Assembly (NCBI GenBank): GCA_029379385.1
Contig: CM055607.1
Coordinates: forward strand, 7,068,001-7,132,000
Direction: 5' to 3'
DNA length: 64,000 bases
Origin: Quillaja saponaria
Lineage: Eukaryota > Streptophyta > Magnoliopsida > Fabales > Quillajaceae
Below, piece after piece: positions 61,145 through 64,000 of the stretch. Made by a program: the position numbers and the translations under genes. Below the pieces are notes generated by a model. The model ran no database searches, was not told the origin of the DNA, and saw nothing but the letters and a program-made list of their open reading frames with translations. The first letter of the stretch is position 1. The number at the start of each line of letters is the position of its first letter.

Positions 61145-63699
61145 CTAGATAGTAAAAATATAAACAGAACACACCTGAAGTAACATACAAGGTGGAAATT
61201 GTAGTAGTATGAACAGAGTGACTGGAATGCTAGCAAGAAGAATCAGAGGAATGAAAATCCACAATTGTCCATGTAATGTCAAGTACATGGCAGCACAAAA
61301 TGTCATCATCATGGTTGCAATGGACAAAAATAAGGTGGAAAGACCTATTATCAACTTCTTAGGCAAGGGTTTGAGAAAATCTTCCTCTGCGTAACGCGAT
61401 GTAAGGATGCCCAAAAACATCAATACAGAAGTTGAAGAAGAGAAAAGTGATATGGCATCTGATATCATGAAGAGCATGAATAACTTGCGGTTTAAGAATA
61501 CCGGATAGCCAGTGTCTTCATGATTACCACCTGGGACTGTGAAAGCTGCAGCAAACATAATGGTAACTATGAGAGCACCTACAACTGTACAAGAGCTTGC
61601 TGTGCCCTTCATCCATATCTCACCATCTTTTACCAATTCTTTGTGATTCTCAGTGAACACATCTCTAGGTGTCTTCTTATCAATGTTTAAAGCCTCTTGC
61701 ATATAAGGTGGAAGTATACTTTCCACCTCCTGCATATATTTAGAGACAAAAATTGAATGACAACGAAAATAAATAAAAGATTAGATGCAACATATTTACA
61801 GCTAGTTCGTTTTGCAAATCATAAAGGATTGATTAATATAAACTTATACAATGTATTAATTAGACAGATCATTAGTTGTACAATTGCAGTATTATCTTTC
61901 CCATTCAAAAGATAATCCTAACAAGCACATATATAGTATTATCAAAAGGGATCGATAATATAAGACTATATTATTCTCTTACTAATAGATATTGTATAAA
62001 AGTGAACATAATATAGTATTATAGATATTATCATATACATTGAAGAAGCCTTCAATCTTAAAAAGATTGGTAACATATTTAATGTGAGATAATCACCTTA
62101 AACCATTGTAGTTCTCTTTGCATTTGCAAAGCTGCACCCGAGATACGATTGAGTTCTGTTTTAGGTGCTAATCCAGCCACATGTAGCATCTTATTCTTCC
62201 TTAAATCTAAAGCACTTGCAAGCCCATCTTTTATTGCAAGCCCGTATATGAGGCTAAAAACTTTAGCTTGACGAAATTCAATAGCAGAAAAGAACAAGTT
62301 TCCACCGTTCTTGTTACGATCCCATAAGAGATCTGGATATGCTTTTGATGATTCAATGATAAACTCTGAGATTCCTCGTTCCGCGGCTTGAAAGATTGCA
62401 TCGGATACTAAAGCTTCTGACATTTGTTTACCATCTAAAGTTTCAAGTTGTTTGCACGTAATATGTAGAAGTTCAAGGGATTGCTCATGGACTAATTTCA
62501 TTTTGTATATTTCCTTGATTCCTAAGTTGACACAAAATTAATAAAACAAATGCTATCAATTCCCAATGATAGCTGTCATTATTAATGTATGTTAGAATGA
62601 CCAAATTAAGGCTAAATATCAGAAAACAAAGAAAGCAGAAAATAACTTGTATTATTTAATTGAAGGCTTGAGATTAGGCTCAATAATGGAAATAACATAA
62701 ATTAGGCCTAATGATTTTCTCAAAAAGACTATTTTGCGCATTGACAACTAGTATCTGAGAGTACATTCCTTCAATCTCACATTGTATTATTTGAAAAAAT
62801 AAAATAAAAAAAGGTCACATAGCGATCATTATTTAGTACCATGAAACCTTTCTAGTGCTCTACATAGAGATTAAAAAACTAAATTAACTTTAAAGATAAT
62901 AATATTTTTTGAGTACGAGTAGAAACCTAAGAAATTTTGGATAATCGAAATTAATCCTTCCAGTAGGCTTGGACGAACTGCACTCAAAGAGAAACAATAA
63001 ATAATTAAAAACTCAATAAAAAAAATAAAAGAAAAGAATTAATCATGAAGCATACGTGCCTATTATATTCTCATCACTTTCTCTTCTCTGATCATCTTCA
63101 TCGATGTTTAGTTGAATGTGAGTAGCGGAAGAAGATGATTTTATCTGGATCCCTTTTCACAAACAATGAGTTCATGTCAATTCTTCTATTTCTTTATTAC
63201 ATGACATGGCTTTGAAAAAATTACAGCGTTTTCCTTTCCTAATTGCTACTTAGGAGTATATATATATATATATATATACAACAAAACCTAGTAATCTACA
63301 ATTCTGGATTTTCTCATGCTCGAACCTTATAATTAGGAACGAAGTTAAACTAGGTATCATTTTGCTGAAGCAAACGTCTCGCGGCTAGAAATAGTTAACA
63401 GATAATTAATTATAAAAAATAAATGTACTGATAATTATAAAGATTTATATAATTGTTGCGGTTACAAAATAATCTCATAATTAATAAAATTAACAAACAA
63501 TTTAATTCATGGTAGGACCAGAAAATGTGAAAGTTGTAGTACTTACAATCATAGATCCATTGTTGCCAGAATGAGAGTTTACTACTGCCACTGGGGAAAG
63601 CAGAAGGTAGAGTAGCCAAACTCAAAACTAAAGTGGAGCCATACGTGTCTCGTGTTATTGCCAAACGTGGGCAACGCTTAAGCAAATCCAGAGCCATAT
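61145..63699 (-). CDS. Gene E: ankyrin/PGG 3' part, exons 3-7 (5' end beyond window)
   Basis: Exons 63699..63547, 63152..63060, 62977..62927, 62521..62097, 61729..61145; all open and in phase. Exon 3 has one extra codon (SSK) and exon 6 lacks one codon (GLAP for GELAP). Exon 7 has the PGG signature (HKELVKDGEIWMKGTASSCT, AAAFTVPGG) and four hydrophobic segments. Its end is altered: about 90 bp present in B and D are deleted between 61185 and 61192, so after LLQFPP the protein runs through former UTR (CMLLQVCSVYIFTI) to a stop. Exon 4 has GC instead of GT as donor dinucleotide (63059-63058); GC-AG introns exist but the context here is weak. Exons 1-2 should lie beyond 64000. It may be functional or in early decay. 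Confidence 0.7.
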
Positions 63700-64000
63700 C
63701 TAGAACAAGTCATTATAATGTACATGGGATAATTGATAATTAGAACTTCCCTTTTTGGAATCTCAAAACAATATATAAAAGTTAAAATTAAAGGTAATCT
63801 ATGTACATGTAACCTAGAAAGAAATATTCAAAGTTAGACTTTGCTTAAAAATGGATTTTATTTACAAATGGTGAAGAGAGTTAGAGTGATAAAATATGTT
63901 TCTAAGAAAGGTAAATATATGTTATTTTCTCAAGTTTTAGGAATTTTTTTAACTGAAAAAATTTCAAGGAGTTAACTAAAGAAATGAATATTTTTGACAA

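Noticed and set aside
1..64000. tRNA, rRNA or other structured RNA genes
   Set aside because: Looked for tRNA A/B-box-like and rRNA-like stretches by eye; none convincing.

Overview
The window is AT-rich nuclear DNA of a flowering plant, almost certainly a eudicot and plausibly a woody one; the species cannot be fixed from sequence alone. The evidence is intron-split genes with plant splice sites, an ankyrin-PGG membrane protein family, GDSL lipase relics, plant MITEs, Ty1/copia debris and inserted pieces of the plant mitochondrial gene atp6. There are no bacterial-type features.

The main content is a minus-strand tandem cluster of one gene family. The full gene has seven coding exons: exon 1 encodes a copia gag-like domain (DUF4219/UBN2 type), exon 2 ankyrin repeats, exons 3-5 a linker, exon 6 further ankyrin-like repeats, and exon 7 the PGG domain with four predicted membrane helices (ITN1/ACD6-like). 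Five copies are visible. A (284-2132) is cut by the left window edge. B (14519-20405) is intact, predicted 724 aa. C (27174-31615) is a pseudogene. D (41703-46238) has all exons but two 1-nt frameshifts. E (61145-63699) is cut by the right edge, has a shortened tail and a GC donor. Between them lie broken copies of exon 1 and exon 2 (5.3, 8.9, 11.9-12.4, 22.1, 23.7, 32.3 and 48.1 kb).

Layout: 0-2.1 kb gene A; 3.3-10.3 kb a direct tandem duplication of a roughly 3.5-kb AT-rich unit carrying exon-2 scraps; 11.9-12.4 kb an exon-1 relic split by a 412-bp Tourist-like MITE; 13.0-14.2 kb plus-strand GDSL lipase relic 1; 14.5-20.4 kb gene B with a 909-bp TIR element in intron 2; 21-26.7 kb decayed family DNA and low-complexity sequence; 27.2-31.6 kb pseudogene C; 32-34 kb decayed family DNA; 34.2-40 kb a plus-strand promoter/first-exon segment and a decayed repeat array, interrupted by a copia plus mitochondrial-atp6 insertion; 40.15-41.3 kb GDSL relic 2; 41.7-46.2 kb copy D; 47-49.6 kb decayed family DNA; 50.6-57 kb second copy of the promoter segment and repeat array; 57.6 kb a 63-bp minisatellite; 58.7 kb a second atp6 piece; 59-60 kb exon-like fragments; 60.3 kb GDSL relic 3; 61.1-63.7 kb gene E. 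The order [decayed exon 2, promoter segment, repeat array, GDSL relic, ANK-PGG gene] occurs twice, indicating a segmental duplication of about 15-20 kb.

Only B can be read as complete within the window. A and E may be functional but are cut off. The family is probably membrane-anchored and signalling or defence related, by analogy with other plant ankyrin-PGG proteins; this is inference.
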